This document shows, piece after piece, positions 26,883-36,365 of a stretch of DNA of 64,000 nucleotides. The DNA comes from Betaproteobacteria bacterium. Lineage in GTDB: Bacteria; Pseudomonadota; Gammaproteobacteria; Burkholderiales; Thiobacillaceae. Every line of letters begins with the position of its first letter. Position 1 is the first letter of the stretch. Both the position numbers and the translations under genes were made by a program. Under the pieces are notes generated by a model that made no database searches, was not told the DNA's origin, and was given only the letters and a program-made list of their open reading frames with translations. Where the stretch lies: assembly GCA_016219425.1 (NCBI GenBank), contig JACRNB010000004.1, positions 1 to 64,000 of the forward strand, written 5' to 3'.

Positions 26883-27206
26883 TCAACTGTTCAGATATGC
26901 CGGTACGGCACAGGTTTCGAACCCATCCTGCTGCTCTTGCAACTCCGGCGGTAGGGATTCGTACGTACGTTCATCCTCGGCGAGATAGTGGTAGACCATC
27001 TCGGCGACGATGACATGGGGAAGCGCCTTGATCCGTTTGACGCCCTCGATCTCGGCGTGGATGTTTTCGGCCTCCTGCACGGCGATGATGCGACCGCTGG
27101 CCTCGTCCACCTGATGCACCTCCACCCCTTCCAGGGCGTTGAGCGCATCGACCACATGACCACGCCACTCGGGCTTGGCCACCACCAGAATTCCTGACAG
27201 ATTCAC
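26883..27206 (-). CDS. napD: NapA signal-peptide chaperone NapD
   Basis: GTG at 27206, with GGAGGAAG six bases before it, gives a 107-residue product beginning VNLSGILVVAKPEWRG. The small ferredoxin-like fold of NapD (SGILVVAKPE, VDALNALEGVEVHQVDEASGRIIAV, IKALPHVIVAEMVYHYL) is complete. NapD binds the Tat signal of NapA and holds back export until the cofactor is in. It is the first gene of the operon, directly behind the Fnr-type box. A longer in-frame reading upstream of this start is not supported. Confidence 0.93.
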   Translation of the reverse strand: MNLSGILVVAKPEWRGHVVDALNALEGVEVHQVDEASGRIIAVQEAENIHAEIEGVKRIKALPHVIVAEMVYHYLAEDERTYESLPPELQEQQDGFETCAVPAYLNS

Positions 27207-27264
27207 AGTCTTCCTCCTCGGGTTAGACTGGGACGAATCCTGATGAGCGGGTCTTGTTTGCGCT

Positions 27265-27278
27265 TTGACAAGAATCAA
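27265..27278. promoter_or_regulatory. Fnr/Dnr-type operator upstream of napD
   Basis: TTGAC-AAGA-ATCAA (forward), or TTGAT-TCTT-GTCAA read toward napD, matches the Fnr consensus TTGAT-N4-ATCAA in nine of ten defined bases. It lies 59 bases upstream of the napD start and 55 bases upstream of the Crp/Fnr gene start, a suitable place to activate nap and control the regulator itself. Confidence 0.8.
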
Positions 27279-27332
27279 GTTTTGCCGAAGGCTTGAATGC
27301 GCTAATCGCTCGCCCCCAGATAGGAGCCGCCC

Positions 27333-28022
27333 TTGATCCAGGAAACCCGTCACTCCATCGTCGAGATCCTCTCGCGCCAGCCCTTGTTCAGCGTGTTGTC
27401 GGACGCCGAATTGCAGCCCATCGCCGCCGAAACGCGGGAATTCAGGGCGCGCAAGAACGAAATGGTGTTCCTCAAGGGAGACATGCCTGTCGGCATGCAT
27501 GTGGTGGTGATGGGGCAGGTCAAGCTGTTCATCCCCTCGTCCAGCGGCGCCGAGAAGGTGGTGCATATGTGCGGACCCGGAAGCACCTTCGGCGAGGCGG
27601 TGGTGTTCCTCGACAAGGCCTACCCGGTGAGCGCCCAGGCGACCCAGGACAGCATCGTCCTGCTGGTGTCCAAGACCGTCCTGTATGAGTCCATGGAGGC
27701 CAATACGGTGCTGTGCCGCAAGATGTTGGCGAGCCTGTCCATGCGTCTGCACACGCTGCTGGAAGACATGGAAACCTGCACCATGCGCACCAGCGCGCAG
27801 CGGGTGATCTGCTTCCTGAATCAGTTGGCCCCCGCCGACGCCCACGCCCCTTTCGAGATCGCCCTGCCCACCAGCAAGCAGACCATCGCCTCCCAGCTCA
27901 GTCTGGCGCCGGAGACCTTCTCCAGGGTTTTGGGGCACCTCACCGAGGCGGGTCTGATCGAGGTCAGAGGCCGCTCCATTCTGGTCATGGATGCGACCAA
28001 GCTGCGCAACTACGCAGTCTGA
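27333..28022 (+). CDS. Crp/Fnr family transcriptional regulator, probable nap activator
   Basis: TTG at 27333 with TAGGAG six bases before it gives 229 residues. A cyclic-nucleotide-binding-fold sensor domain (about 15-125, with GHVVVMGQVKLF-like strands and GSTFGEAVVFLD) is followed by a winged helix (from about 150). The recognition helix reads PETFSRVL: E194, S197 and R198 match the E..SR of Fnr, which reads TTGAT half-sites. The N-terminal cysteines that hold the Fnr iron-sulfur cluster are absent, so it is more like Dnr/NnrR and may sense NO or act through another signal. It is divergent from napD and shares the Fnr-type box. Confidence 0.9.
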   Translation: MIQETRHSIVEILSRQPLFSVLSDAELQPIAAETREFRARKNEMVFLKGDMPVGMHVVVMGQVKLFIPSSSGAEKVVHMCGPGSTFGEAVVFLDKAYPVSAQATQDSIVLLVSKTVLYESMEANTVLCRKMLASLSMRLHTLLEDMETCTMRTSAQRVICFLNQLAPADAHAPFEIALPTSKQTIASQLSLAPETFSRVLGHLTEAGLIEVRGRSILVMDATKLRNYAV

Positions 28023-28035
28023 AGGGGTCGGCGCA

Positions 28036-29205
28036 TCAGCCGAGTCCGCGCTCCAGGTCGCGCTTCAGGTCTTCCACGTTTTCCAGTCCCACGGCGATGC
28101 GGATCAAGCCATCGCCGATGCCCGCAGCCGCCCTCTGTTCCGGGCTCATGCGGCTGTGGGTGGTCGAAGCGGGATGCGTGATGGTGGTGCGCGTATCCCC
28201 AAGATTGGCCGTGATGGACATGAGTCGCGTGGCGTCGATGACTCGCCAGGCGGCATCCCGCCCCCCCGCCACTTCAAACGCCACGATGCCGCCGCCGGTC
28301 CTCTGCTGGGCCGTGGCCAGGGCGTATTGCGGGTGTGAGGGCAGGCCGGGGTAGAGCGTTCGCGTGACGGCGGGATGTTCCTCCAGCCAGCGCGCCAGTT
28401 CCAGCGCATGGGCGGAATGCGCCTGCATGCGCACTGGCAGGGTCTCCAATCCCTTCAACAGCACCCAGGCATTGAATGCGGAAAGCGTGGGGCCGGCGGT
28501 GCGCAGGAAGGTGTAGACCCCCTCCATCAACGTCTTGTCGCCCAGCACCGCGCCGCCCAGCACCCGCCCCTGGCCGTCCAGATACTTGGTGGCGGAGTGA
28601 ATGACGATGTCCGCGCCCAGTTCCAGGGGGCGTTGCAGGATGGGGGTGCAGAAACAGTTGTCCACCGCAAGCCAGACGCCGTGGGCGTGGGCGATCTCCG
28701 CCAGGGCGCGGATATCGCTCACCTCGGTCAGCGGGTTGGAGGGGGACTCCACGAAAAACAGGCGGGTCGATGGCCGTACTGCGGCGCGCCATTCCTCCGG
28801 GTCCGTGGGGGAAACGAAGGTGGTTTCCACCCCAAAGCGGGCCAGGATGTTCTGGAACAACTGCACCGTGGAACCAAAGATGGAACGGGAGGCCACCACA
28901 TGCTCACCCGCCTTCATCAGGCCCATTACCGTGGCCAGGATGGCCGCCATGCCGGAGGCGAAGGCGACGCAACGCTCCGCCTTTTCCAGGGCCGCCAAGC
29001 GCTGCTCGAACATGGTCACGGATGGATTGGTGAAGCGCGCGTAGATGTTGCCCGGCTCCGCCCCGGAGAAGCGGGCCGCCGCCTCCGCCGCGCTGCGGAA
29101 GACAAAACTGGAGGTGAGGAACATCGCCTCGGAGTGTTCCTGGAACTCGGTGCGCAAGGCGCCGGCGCGTACTGCCAGGGTGTCGGGATGCAGGGTGTCA
29201 GTCAT
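28036..29205 (-). CDS. metZ: O-succinylhomoserine sulfhydrylase
   Basis: The 389-residue PLP enzyme makes homocysteine from O-succinylhomoserine and sulfide. Motifs of the Cys/Met metabolism family are clear: YARFTNPSV, ASGMAAI, ESPSNPL, DNCFCTP, and the PLP lysine in HSATKYLDGQ. The position next to purF and cvpA, and the sequence type (AVRAG..RTEFQEHSEAMFLTSSFVF), point to MetZ and not MetB or MetC. It is the last gene of the purF side of the block. Confidence 0.92.
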   Translation of the reverse strand: MTDTLHPDTLAVRAGALRTEFQEHSEAMFLTSSFVFRSAAEAAARFSGAEPGNIYARFTNPSVTMFEQRLAALEKAERCVAFASGMAAILATVMGLMKAGEHVVASRSIFGSTVQLFQNILARFGVETTFVSPTDPEEWRAAVRPSTRLFFVESPSNPLTEVSDIRALAEIAHAHGVWLAVDNCFCTPILQRPLELGADIVIHSATKYLDGQGRVLGGAVLGDKTLMEGVYTFLRTAGPTLSAFNAWVLLKGLETLPVRMQAHSAHALELARWLEEHPAVTRTLYPGLPSHPQYALATAQQRTGGGIVAFEVAGGRDAAWRVIDATRLMSITANLGDTRTTITHPASTTHSRMSPEQRAAAGIGDGLIRIAVGLENVEDLKRDLERGLG

Positions 29206-29223
29206 GACGGAAAGCGGGGTCTG

Positions 29224-29309
29224 GTAGCGCAGGCGCCCTCGCCTGCATGGTGGATTGCACGTTTCCCGCGGGCCTTCAGCCCGCTTGCAGGCGAGGGCGC
29301 CTGCGTTAC
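29224..29309. repeat. Inverted repeat between purF and metZ
   Basis: Arms of 24 bases at 29224-29247 and 29286-29309 (GTAGCGCAGGCGCCCTCGCC type) match with one mismatch, around a 38-base middle with its own small palindrome (CGCGGGCCTTCAGCCCGC). The right arm includes the purF stop codon. It could slow transcription between purF and metZ; there is no T-run. Confidence 0.75.
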
Positions 29310-30826
29310 GAGTTTCCCGCCAGATTCAGATCCATCTGCCGGGTGGAAGGCGAGGTGGTCACCGGAATCTGGCCGTTGCGCTGTCCTTCCAGACGCGCCA
29401 GATAGTCCTCGGTCACATCGCCGGTGATGTAGCGGCCATCGAAGCAGGACGCGTCAAACTGGGTGAGGAGGGGATTCACGCTTTGCACCGCCGCCATCAG
29501 GTCTGGCAGATCCTGATAGATCACCGCGTCAGCGCCGATCTCGGCGGCGATCTCCTCGTCCGTGCGGCCATTGGCCAGCAGTTCGCCGCGGGTGGGCATG
29601 TCGATGCCATAGACGTTGGGAAAGCGCACCGGCGGGCTGGCGGAGGCGAAGTACACCGCCGTGGCGCCAGCGTCCCGCGCCATCTGGATGATCTCCTTGC
29701 TGGTGGTGCCGCGCACGATGGAATCGTCCACCAACAGCACCGCCTTGCCTTTGAACTCCAGGGGCATGGCGTTCAATTTCTGGCGCACCGACTTCTTGCG
29801 CACCGCCTGCCCCGGCATGATGAAGGTGCGACCGATGTAGCGGTTCTTGATGAACCCCTCCCGGTAGGGCAGGCCCAGGCGCTGGGCCAGTTGCATGGCG
29901 GAAGGACGGCTGGTGTCGGGGATGGGGATCACCACATCGATCTTGATGTCGCCGCACTGGCGCCGCATCTTCTCCGCCAGGAATTCGCCCATCTTCAAAC
30001 GGGTTTCGTACACCGAAGTGCCGTCGATGATGGAGTCCGGACGCGCAAAGTAGACAAACTCGAAGATGCAGGGCGCATAGGGCATGGCCGGGGCGCAGAG
30101 CTGGCTGTGGAAGCGACCGTCCCGGGTCACCAGCACCGCCTCGCCGGGGGCCACATCCCGCACCACGCGGAAACCCAGGGCCTCGATGGCCACGCTCTCG
30201 GAGGCCACCACCCAGTCCGTACCGCTCTCCGTATCCATGCGCCCGATCAGGAGGGGACGGATGCCATACGGGTCGCGGAAGGCCAGCAAGCCGAAGCCGG
30301 CGATCATGCTCACTACCGCATACGCGCCGCGACATCGCCGATGCACCCCGGCCACCGCCACGAACACATCGTTGGGGATCAGGCGATGACCCTGCACCGC
30401 GTTCTGCAACTCATTGGCCAGGACATTGAGCAGCACCTCGGAATCCGAACTGGTGTTGATGTGGCGCAGGTCGTCGCGGAACAGTTCGTCCTGCAAGGCC
30501 TCGGTATTGGTCAGATTGCCGTTGTGGCCGAGAACGATGCCGAAGGGCGAGTTGACATAGAAGGGCTGAGCCTCGGCGGGGCTGGCGGCGGACCCGGCGG
30601 TGGGGTAGCGCACATGGGCGATGCCGACGTTGCCGATGAGGTTGCGCATGTCCCGGGTGCGAAACACATCCCGCACCATGCCCAGACTCTTGTGCATGTG
30701 GAACATGCTGCCGTCCATGGTGACGATGCCGGCGGCATCCTGCCCGCGGTGCTGGAGCAGTTGCAGGCCGTCATACAGAAACTGGTTGACGGGGGATTGG
30801 GAGACGATGCCGAGGATGCCGCACAT
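29306..30826 (-). CDS. purF: Amidophosphoribosyltransferase
   Basis: The 506-residue enzyme carries out the first committed step of purine synthesis, PRPP plus glutamine to phosphoribosylamine. The N-terminal nucleophile Cys2 (MCGILGIV), the glutaminase motifs (HRGQDAAGI, AHVRYPTAG, GHNGNLTN, SDSEVLL) and the PRPP site (VLLVDDSIVRGTT) are complete. The C-terminus GQRNGQIPVTTSPS is a somewhat variable tail. It follows cvpA, as in most Proteobacteria. Confidence 0.97.
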   Translation of the reverse strand: MCGILGIVSQSPVNQFLYDGLQLLQHRGQDAAGIVTMDGSMFHMHKSLGMVRDVFRTRDMRNLIGNVGIAHVRYPTAGSAASPAEAQPFYVNSPFGIVLGHNGNLTNTEALQDELFRDDLRHINTSSDSEVLLNVLANELQNAVQGHRLIPNDVFVAVAGVHRRCRGAYAVVSMIAGFGLLAFRDPYGIRPLLIGRMDTESGTDWVVASESVAIEALGFRVVRDVAPGEAVLVTRDGRFHSQLCAPAMPYAPCIFEFVYFARPDSIIDGTSVYETRLKMGEFLAEKMRRQCGDIKIDVVIPIPDTSRPSAMQLAQRLGLPYREGFIKNRYIGRTFIMPGQAVRKKSVRQKLNAMPLEFKGKAVLLVDDSIVRGTTSKEIIQMARDAGATAVYFASASPPVRFPNVYGIDMPTRGELLANGRTDEEIAAEIGADAVIYQDLPDLMAAVQSVNPLLTQFDASCFDGRYITGDVTEDYLARLEGQRNGQIPVTTSPSTRQMDLNLAGNS

Positions 30827-30835
30827 GGGGGGATC

Positions 30836-31324
30836 TCAGGAGTATTGGAGCAAGGCCGCCAGATCAGCGGGCAGCCACGGAAGCAACCTGGCCGCCGCCA
30901 GTTCCAGATAGGGGCGGCTGATGGCCTGAAGCCAGAAATCGGTCTTGGGCAGAGCGGTAAGGCCTGCCACGATGGTCAGGCCCGCCAGGGCGATGCCGCC
31001 CCGTGCAATGCCAAAAATTCCTCCCAGCAGGCGATCCTGAACGCCCAGCCCGGCCTTCTTCATGGCCCCGGAGAGCAGGCCGCCGACGAAGCCTGTTGCC
31101 AGCAGCAGAACGATGAAGGTGAGCACCAGGGCCGCCGCGTGGCGCAGACCGGGGGCGTCGGCGCCGGGGAGCCAGGCGGCCACTGCGGGCGCGAACTGGC
31201 GCGCGCCAAGAAAGGCCATCCCCCAGGCGGCCAGGGAAAACGTCTCCCGCACCAGACCGCGCATCAGACCCAACACCATGGAGCCTGACAGGATGCCCAG
31301 CACGGTGATGTCCAGTGAATTCAT
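30836..31324 (-). CDS. cvpA: CvpA family inner-membrane protein
   Basis: The 162-residue protein has four hydrophobic segments (ILSGSMVLGLMRGLVRE; AAALVLTFIVLLLATGFVGGLL; ARGGIALAGLTIVAGL and the first residues) and the CvpA/colicin V production pattern LD..V..I...S...G..RG. It overlaps dedD by four bases and precedes purF by nine. CvpA affects envelope integrity; the exact action is not known. Confidence 0.92.
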   Translation of the reverse strand: MNSLDITVLGILSGSMVLGLMRGLVRETFSLAAWGMAFLGARQFAPAVAAWLPGADAPGLRHAAALVLTFIVLLLATGFVGGLLSGAMKKAGLGVQDRLLGGIFGIARGGIALAGLTIVAGLTALPKTDFWLQAISRPYLELAAARLLPWLPADLAALLQYS

Positions 31325-32076
31325 TGCGTCACGAGGACCGCAGGCAGGCCCTTGGATTTCAGCTCACCCTGTTTCGCCATGGCCTTGTCGAGGTCGCCCA
31401 GAGGGCCGACCCGCACCCGGTACTGACCATTGGCCGAGACCAGAATGGCCTTGATGCCGGCAGCCTGGGCGCGGCTTTGCAACTGGTGCGCATTGTTCTC
31501 GCTGGAGAAAGCGCCCAATTGCAGGAAATAGGTCTTGCCGGAAGCGGGCTTGGCATCTGGCTTGGTTTCAGGTTTTGGAGCGGGTTTCGCGGCGGCCTTG
31601 TCCACTGGTTTCTCTGCGGGCTTGGCCGGCTTCTGGGGCGGCGGCGATGCCTTCATGGGCTCGGCGGGTTGAGGCGCCGGGGTGGCCGCGTGGACGGCAG
31701 GCTTGGCGATGGGTTTGGCCGCCGGGACGGGAGCAGGAGAAACCGGCGGAGCCGCAGGCGTTGCTGGCGCCACGTCTGCGGCGGCAGCGGGTTCGGAAGG
31801 CGTGGCGGGCGGCGTGGCAGGTGGCGTTATGGGTGTGGCCGGCTGGGGTTCCAGCGTCACTGGCGCGGCGGGGGCAATGCGGGTGGCCGGTTCGAAGGAA
31901 GTGGTTTTGCCGGGGATGCGGACGTCGATATCCGCACCGAGGGGTTTCGGGTCCGGATCGAAGACCATGGGCAGGACGACGATGGTGAGCAGGGCAATCG
32001 CTACCGCGCCGACCAGACGCCGGCGCGCACGCCGACGTAGCGCCTGTTCTTCCGTACTTGCAGGGGATTCAGCCAT
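31321..32076 (-). CDS. dedD: SPOR-domain cell-division protein DedD
   Basis: The 251-residue protein has a short cytoplasmic, Arg-rich N-terminus (RRRARRR), one membrane segment (LVGAVAIALLTIVVLPMVF, 22-40), a long Pro/Ala/Lys linker and a C-terminal SPOR domain (TYFLQLGAFSSENNAHQL...YRVRVGPLGDLDKA). SPOR domains bind denuded septal peptidoglycan. The gene order folC-dedD-cvpA-purF is the standard one. Confidence 0.9.
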   Translation of the reverse strand: MAESPASTEEQALRRRARRRLVGAVAIALLTIVVLPMVFDPDPKPLGADIDVRIPGKTTSFEPATRIAPAAPVTLEPQPATPITPPATPPATPSEPAAAADVAPATPAAPPVSPAPVPAAKPIAKPAVHAATPAPQPAEPMKASPPPQKPAKPAEKPVDKAAAKPAPKPETKPDAKPASGKTYFLQLGAFSSENNAHQLQSRAQAAGIKAILVSANGQYRVRVGPLGDLDKAMAKQGELKSKGLPAVLVTQ

Positions 32077-33325
32077 GAGGGGGAGTCTCGGACAACACAG
32101 ATGCCGCAGTGAGGAAGGAGCCGAAGGCCAGGATTGTATCAGCCGCCTTCGCCTCGCCGCATGCCGCGCGCCAGGCCGCTACGACGTTGTCATGGCAGCG
32201 GCAGACGCCCCCGGCGGCCTCCACGCGCCGGGCCAGATCGGTGCAGGCGAGGCCGCGCGGCGCATCCAGGCCGGCGAGATGCCAGTGATGGATGCGCCCC
32301 TTGAGCGCCGCGATGACCCCATCCACATCCTTGTCCGCGAGCATGGCGAGGACGCCGATGACCCGCCCGGTCGGCGGCAGGTCGGCCAGCATGCGCGCCA
32401 GCGCCCGCGCGGCATGGGGGTTGTGGCCGACATCGACCACGCGCAGGGGTTCATGCCCGATGACCTGGAAGCGCCCCGGCTGGCGCGCCCGGCCCAGGCC
32501 GATGCGCAGGGCCTTGAGCGCCACGGGCAGGCGCTCGCGCAGGCTCCAGAGCGCGGCGATGGCGCAGGCCGCGTTGCCGAACTGGTGCGCCCCCGCCATG
32601 GCCGGGCGCGGCAGGGCGGGGTAGACCGCGCCGCGCACGCGCAGGGTCCAGCTCGCCGCCTCGGTCTCCCACTGGAAGTCCTGGCCGGCGCAGAGCAGGT
32701 TGGCGCCGATGCGCTGCGCGTGTTCCAGCAGGCTGTGCGGCGGTGCGGCATCGCCGCACAGGGCCGGGCGTCCGGTGCGGAAGATGCCCGCCTTCTCGAA
32801 GCCGATGGTCTCGCGCGTGTCGCCGAGAAAGCCCTGGTGGTCCAGGTCCACGCTTACCACCACGGCGCAATCGGCATCCCAGACATTGACCGCATCCAGG
32901 CGTCCGCCCAGGCCGACCTCCAGCACCGCGACATCGAGCCTGGCGCGCTGGAACAGCCACATCGCCGCCAGCGTGCCCTGCTCGAAATAGGTCAGGGGGG
33001 TGTCTTCCCGCGCCGCCTCCACCGCTGCGAAGGCGGCGCACAGGTCGGCATCGACCACCTCGCGCTCGTCGATGCGCACGCGCTCGTTGTAGCGCAGCAG
33101 GTGGGGTGAGGTGTAGAGGCCGACGCGGTAGCCGGTGTCGGCCAGCATCGCCTCCAGACAGGCGCAGACGGAACCTTTGCCGTTGGTGCCGCCGACGGTG
33201 ATGAGGGGGAAATCGGGGTTCAGCCCCAGGCGTTGGCGCACCGCCTGCACCCGCTCCAGGCCCAGGACGATGGGCTCGCGGTTGCGGGCCTCCAGGCGGG
33301 CTAGCCAGTCGGAAAGGCAGTTCAT
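32069..33325 (-). CDS. folC: Dihydrofolate synthase / folylpolyglutamate synthase
   Basis: The 418-residue Mur-ligase-family enzyme adds glutamate to dihydropteroate and to folates. The ATP loop (VGGTNGKGSVCA), YTSPHLLRYNER, TYFEQGTLAA, EVGLGGRLDAVN and the C-terminal DVGHNPHAA and GVLAMLADKD motifs are intact. The end overlaps dedD by eight bases. Confidence 0.95.
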   Translation of the reverse strand: MNCLSDWLARLEARNREPIVLGLERVQAVRQRLGLNPDFPLITVGGTNGKGSVCACLEAMLADTGYRVGLYTSPHLLRYNERVRIDEREVVDADLCAAFAAVEAAREDTPLTYFEQGTLAAMWLFQRARLDVAVLEVGLGGRLDAVNVWDADCAVVVSVDLDHQGFLGDTRETIGFEKAGIFRTGRPALCGDAAPPHSLLEHAQRIGANLLCAGQDFQWETEAASWTLRVRGAVYPALPRPAMAGAHQFGNAACAIAALWSLRERLPVALKALRIGLGRARQPGRFQVIGHEPLRVVDVGHNPHAARALARMLADLPPTGRVIGVLAMLADKDVDGVIAALKGRIHHWHLAGLDAPRGLACTDLARRVEAAGGVCRCHDNVVAAWRAACGEAKAADTILAFGSFLTAASVLSETPPHG

Positions 33326-33336
33326 GGAACGGAACC

Positions 33337-33388
33337 TGTAGGAGCCCGGCTATGCCGGGCGATCGCCCGGCGCAGCCGGGCTCCTACA
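33337..33388. repeat. REP-like palindrome, copy 1
   Basis: TGTAGGAGCCCGGCTATGCC...ATC followed directly by the reverse arm CGCCCGGCGCAGCCGGGCTC...ACA, in the gap between folC and accD. The same arms occur at 48229-48304 and 57813-57888 with longer middles. Confidence 0.9.
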
Positions 33389-33393
33389 AGGGT

Positions 33394-34260
33394 TCAGACC
33401 GGCGCGGGCTTGCGCTGGAACTGGGCGCACAGGCGCGCCAGGGTCTGCTTCAGCTCGCGCCGGTCCACGATCATGTCCACCGCGCCGTGGGCGAGGAGGA
33501 ATTCGGCGCGCTGGAAGCCTTCCGGCAGTTTCTCGCGCACGGTCTGTTCGATCACGCGCGGGCCGGCAAAGCCGATCAGGGCGTTGGGCTCGGCCACGAT
33601 CACGTCGCCCAGCATGGCGAAGCTGGCGGAGACGCCGCCCATGGTGGGGTCGGTCAGGATCGAGATGAAGGGCAGGCGGTTGCCGGACAACTGGGTCAGG
33701 GCGGCGCTGGTCTTGGCCATCTGCATGAGCGAGGTGAGGCCTTCCTGCATGCGCGCGCCGCCGCTGGCGGCCACGCAGATGAAGGGACGCTTGCCCTTGA
33801 TGGCGGACTGCACCCCGCGCACGAAACGCTCGCCCACCACGGAACCCATGGAGCCGCCCATGAAGCGGAACTCGAACGCGGCGGCGGTGACCGGGAAACC
33901 GTGCATGCGCCCGTCCATCACCACCAGGGCGTCTTTCTCGCCGGTCTCCGTTGTGGCGTCATCCAGCCGGTCCACATAGCGGCGGCTGTCCTTGAATTTG
34001 AGGGAGTCCACCGGTTGCACCGTGGCGCCCACTTCCACCCGGCCTTCTTCATCCAGCAGGATGTCCAGGCGCTTGCGCGCGCCGATGCGGTGATGGTGGC
34101 TGCACTGAGGGCAGACGTGCTGGTTGTTCTCCAGGTCGGCGGCGTAGAGCACGGCATCGCAGGCCGGGCATTTGCTCCACAGGCCCTCGGGCACCACCTT
34201 TTTGGCGGCCTCCACGCGGCGCTTGATCTTGGGGGGGATGATTTTTTGGAACCAGCTCAT
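33394..34260 (-). CDS. accD: Acetyl-CoA carboxylase carboxyltransferase beta subunit
   Basis: The 288-residue protein has the N-terminal four-cysteine zinc finger (CPACDAVLY and CPQC) and the crotonase-like carboxyltransferase domain ([60 protein letters not shown]). With AccA it transfers carboxyl to acetyl-CoA, the first step of fatty acid synthesis. It lies between trpA and folC, as is usual. Confidence 0.97.
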   Translation of the reverse strand: MSWFQKIIPPKIKRRVEAAKKVVPEGLWSKCPACDAVLYAADLENNQHVCPQCSHHHRIGARKRLDILLDEEGRVEVGATVQPVDSLKFKDSRRYVDRLDDATTETGEKDALVVMDGRMHGFPVTAAAFEFRFMGGSMGSVVGERFVRGVQSAIKGKRPFICVAASGGARMQEGLTSLMQMAKTSAALTQLSGNRLPFISILTDPTMGGVSASFAMLGDVIVAEPNALIGFAGPRVIEQTVREKLPEGFQRAEFLLAHGAVDMIVDRRELKQTLARLCAQFQRKPAPV

Positions 34261-34302
34261 GTCGTTTCATCCTTTCTGCACGCCGCTCGCGGCGCTTGAT
34301 GC

Positions 34303-34330
34303 TCCCCTCTTCCGCAGGCGGGAGAGGGGA
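34303..34330. repeat. GC-rich hairpin between trpA and accD
   Basis: TCCCCTCTTCCGC (34303-34315) pairs with GCGGGAGAGGGGA (34318-34330) apart from one wobble. No T-run. It resembles the CCTCTCC hairpins at 24053 and 56327. Confidence 0.6.
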
Positions 34331-34344
34331 TGGGGGAGAGGGAT

Positions 34345-35154
34345 TTACTTGTCCAGGGCGGCGCGAACGCCAGCCACGAAGCGCTTTACGTTTTCCAGCA
34401 GGGCCTCCGGGGCGGAGGCCTCGATCTCCTGCACGATGCGGGAGCCGATCACTACGGCATCCGAGACATCCGCCACCTGGCGCGCGGTATCGCCGTCGCG
34501 GATGCCGAATCCGACGCCGATGGGCAGGCGGATGTGGCGGCGCAGTTGCGGCATCTTCTCGGCGATGGCGGCGATATCCAGGTGGCCGGCCCCGGTCACG
34601 CCCTTGAGCGAAACGTAATAGACATAACCCCGCGCCAACTGCGCCACCTGCTGGATGCGCGCCTCGTTGGTGGTGGGGGCGAGCAGGAAGATGGGGGCGA
34701 TGTTGTGGCGTTGCAGATGTTCGAAGGCCTCGTGGCTTTCTTCGGGCGGGAAATCCACGGTCAGTACGCCGTCCACGCCCACTTCCGCACAACGTTGCGC
34801 GAAGGTCGCCCAGCCCATGGCCTCGATGGGGTTGCCGTAGCCCATCAGCACCACCGGGGTGACGCTGTCCTGCTGGCGGAACTCCGCCACCATGGTCAGC
34901 ACGCCGCGCAGGGTCATGCCGTTCCTCAGCGCCCGCTCGGAGGCGCGCTGGATGGTGGGGCCGTCGGCCATGGGGTCGGAGAAGGGCACGCCCAGTTCGA
35001 TCACATCGGCCCCGGCCTGCACCAGGGTGTGCATCAGGGGTACGGTCCGGTCCTGGGCGGGGTCGCCGGCGGTGATGAAGGGGATCAGCGCCTTGCGCCC
35101 TGCCTGGGCGAGGCGCTCGAAAGTGGTCTGGATACGATTCACTGCGTGGTTCAT
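34345..35154 (-). CDS. trpA: Tryptophan synthase alpha chain
   Basis: ATG at 35154 overlaps the trpB stop by four bases and gives 269 residues; a longer frame reading back into trpB is a shadow. The TIM barrel carries the catalytic Glu53 ([16 protein letters not shown]) and Asp ([10 protein letters not shown]), with PFITAGDP and the phosphate loop GFGIRDG. It splits indole-glycerol phosphate and passes indole to TrpB. Confidence 0.97.
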   Translation of the reverse strand: MNHAVNRIQTTFERLAQAGRKALIPFITAGDPAQDRTVPLMHTLVQAGADVIELGVPFSDPMADGPTIQRASERALRNGMTLRGVLTMVAEFRQQDSVTPVVLMGYGNPIEAMGWATFAQRCAEVGVDGVLTVDFPPEESHEAFEHLQRHNIAPIFLLAPTTNEARIQQVAQLARGYVYYVSLKGVTGAGHLDIAAIAEKMPQLRRHIRLPIGVGFGIRDGDTARQVADVSDAVVIGSRIVQEIEASAPEALLENVKRFVAGVRAALDK

Positions 35155-36365
35155 AGCGTGATGCCCTTGATGCGGGCGACGGTGTTCATGTCCTTGTCGC
35201 CGCGTCCGGAAAGGTTGACCAGGAGGATCTGGTCCCGGCTCAGGCCGGGGGCGATCTTGATGGCGTGGGCCAGGGCGTGGCTCGACTCCAGCGCGGGGAT
35301 GATGCCTTCGAAGCGGCACAGGGCGTCAAACGCGGCCAGGGCCTCGTCGTCGGTGGCGGCCACATACTGGGCGCGGCCCAGGTCTTTCAGTACGCAATGC
35401 TCGGGACCGACGCCGGGGTAGTCGAGACCGGCGGAGATGGAGTGGGTCTCGATGATCTGGCCGTCCGCATCCTGCATCAGGTACACCTTGTTGCCGTGCA
35501 GCACGCCCACCTTGGCGTTGCCGGTGAGGGGCGCGGCGTGCTGGCCGCTGGCGAGGCCATGGCCGCCCGCCTCAACGCCGATGATCTGCACCCCGGCCTC
35601 CTCGATGTAGGGGTGGAACAGGCCGATGGCGTTGGAGCCGCCGCCGACGCAGGCGATCACGGCATCCGGCTGACGTCCCGCCATCTCCAACATCTGCACC
35701 TTGGCTTCGTTGCCGATGACGCACTGGAAGTCCCGCACCATCATGGGATAGGGGTGGGGGCCGGCGGCGGTGCCGAAGATGTAGAAGGTGGTCTCGACGT
35801 TGGTGACCCAGTCGCGGATGGCTTCGTTGCAGGCGTCCTTGAGGGTGCGGGAGCCGCTGACCACGGGCACTACGGTGGCGCCCAGGAGCTTCATGCGGAA
35901 CACGTTGGGGGCTTGGCGCTGGATGTCGTCGGCGCCCATGTAGACGATGCATTCCATGCCGAAGCGCGCCGCCACGGTGGCGGTGGCGACGCCGTGCATG
36001 CCGGCGCCGGTCTCGGCGATGACGCGCTTCTTGCCCATGCGCTTGGCCAGCAGGGCCTGGCCGATGGCGTTGTTGATCTTGTGGGCGCCGGTGTGGTTCA
36101 GGTCTTCCCGCTTCAGGTAGATCTGGGCGCCGCCCAGGTCGTCGGACAGGCGTCTGGCGTGATAGATGGGGCTGGGTCGGCCCACGTAGTGCTTCAGTTC
36201 GTACGCGAACTCGGCCTTGAACTCCGGGTCGTCGCGGAAGCGCAGGTATTGGTCGCGCAATTCCTCTACCGCGGGAATCAGGGTTTCGGCCATGTAGACG
36301 CCGCCGTAGGGGCCAAAGTGGCCGGTGGCGTCAGGCAGGTTATAGGGTGACGGCGACATCTGCAT
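35151..36365 (-). CDS. trpB: Tryptophan synthase beta chain
   Basis: The 404-residue PLP enzyme joins indole and serine. The PLP lysine K96 is in the [12 protein letters not shown] signature, and the phosphate loop [10 protein letters not shown] is present, as are [12 protein letters not shown] and [14 protein letters not shown]. The start overlaps the end of trpF by 26 bases, and the end overlaps trpA by four, so trpFBA are coupled. Confidence 0.97.
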   Translation of the reverse strand: MQMSPSPYNLPDATGHFGPYGGVYMAETLIPAVEELRDQYLRFRDDPEFKAEFAYELKHYVGRPSPIYHARRLSDDLGGAQIYLKREDLNHTGAHKINNAIGQALLAKRMGKKRVIAETGAGMHGVATATVAARFGMECIVYMGADDIQRQAPNVFRMKLLGATVVPVVSGSRTLKDACNEAIRDWVTNVETTFYIFGTAAGPHPYPMMVRDFQCVIGNEAKVQMLEMAGRQPDAVIACVGGGSNAIGLFHPYIEEAGVQIIGVEAGGHGLASGQHAAPLTGNAKVGVLHGNKVYLMQDADGQIIETHSISAGLDYPGVGPEHCVLKDLGRAQYVAATDDEALAAFDALCRFEGIIPALESSHALAHAIKIAPGLSRDQILLVNLSGRGDKDMNTVARIKGITL

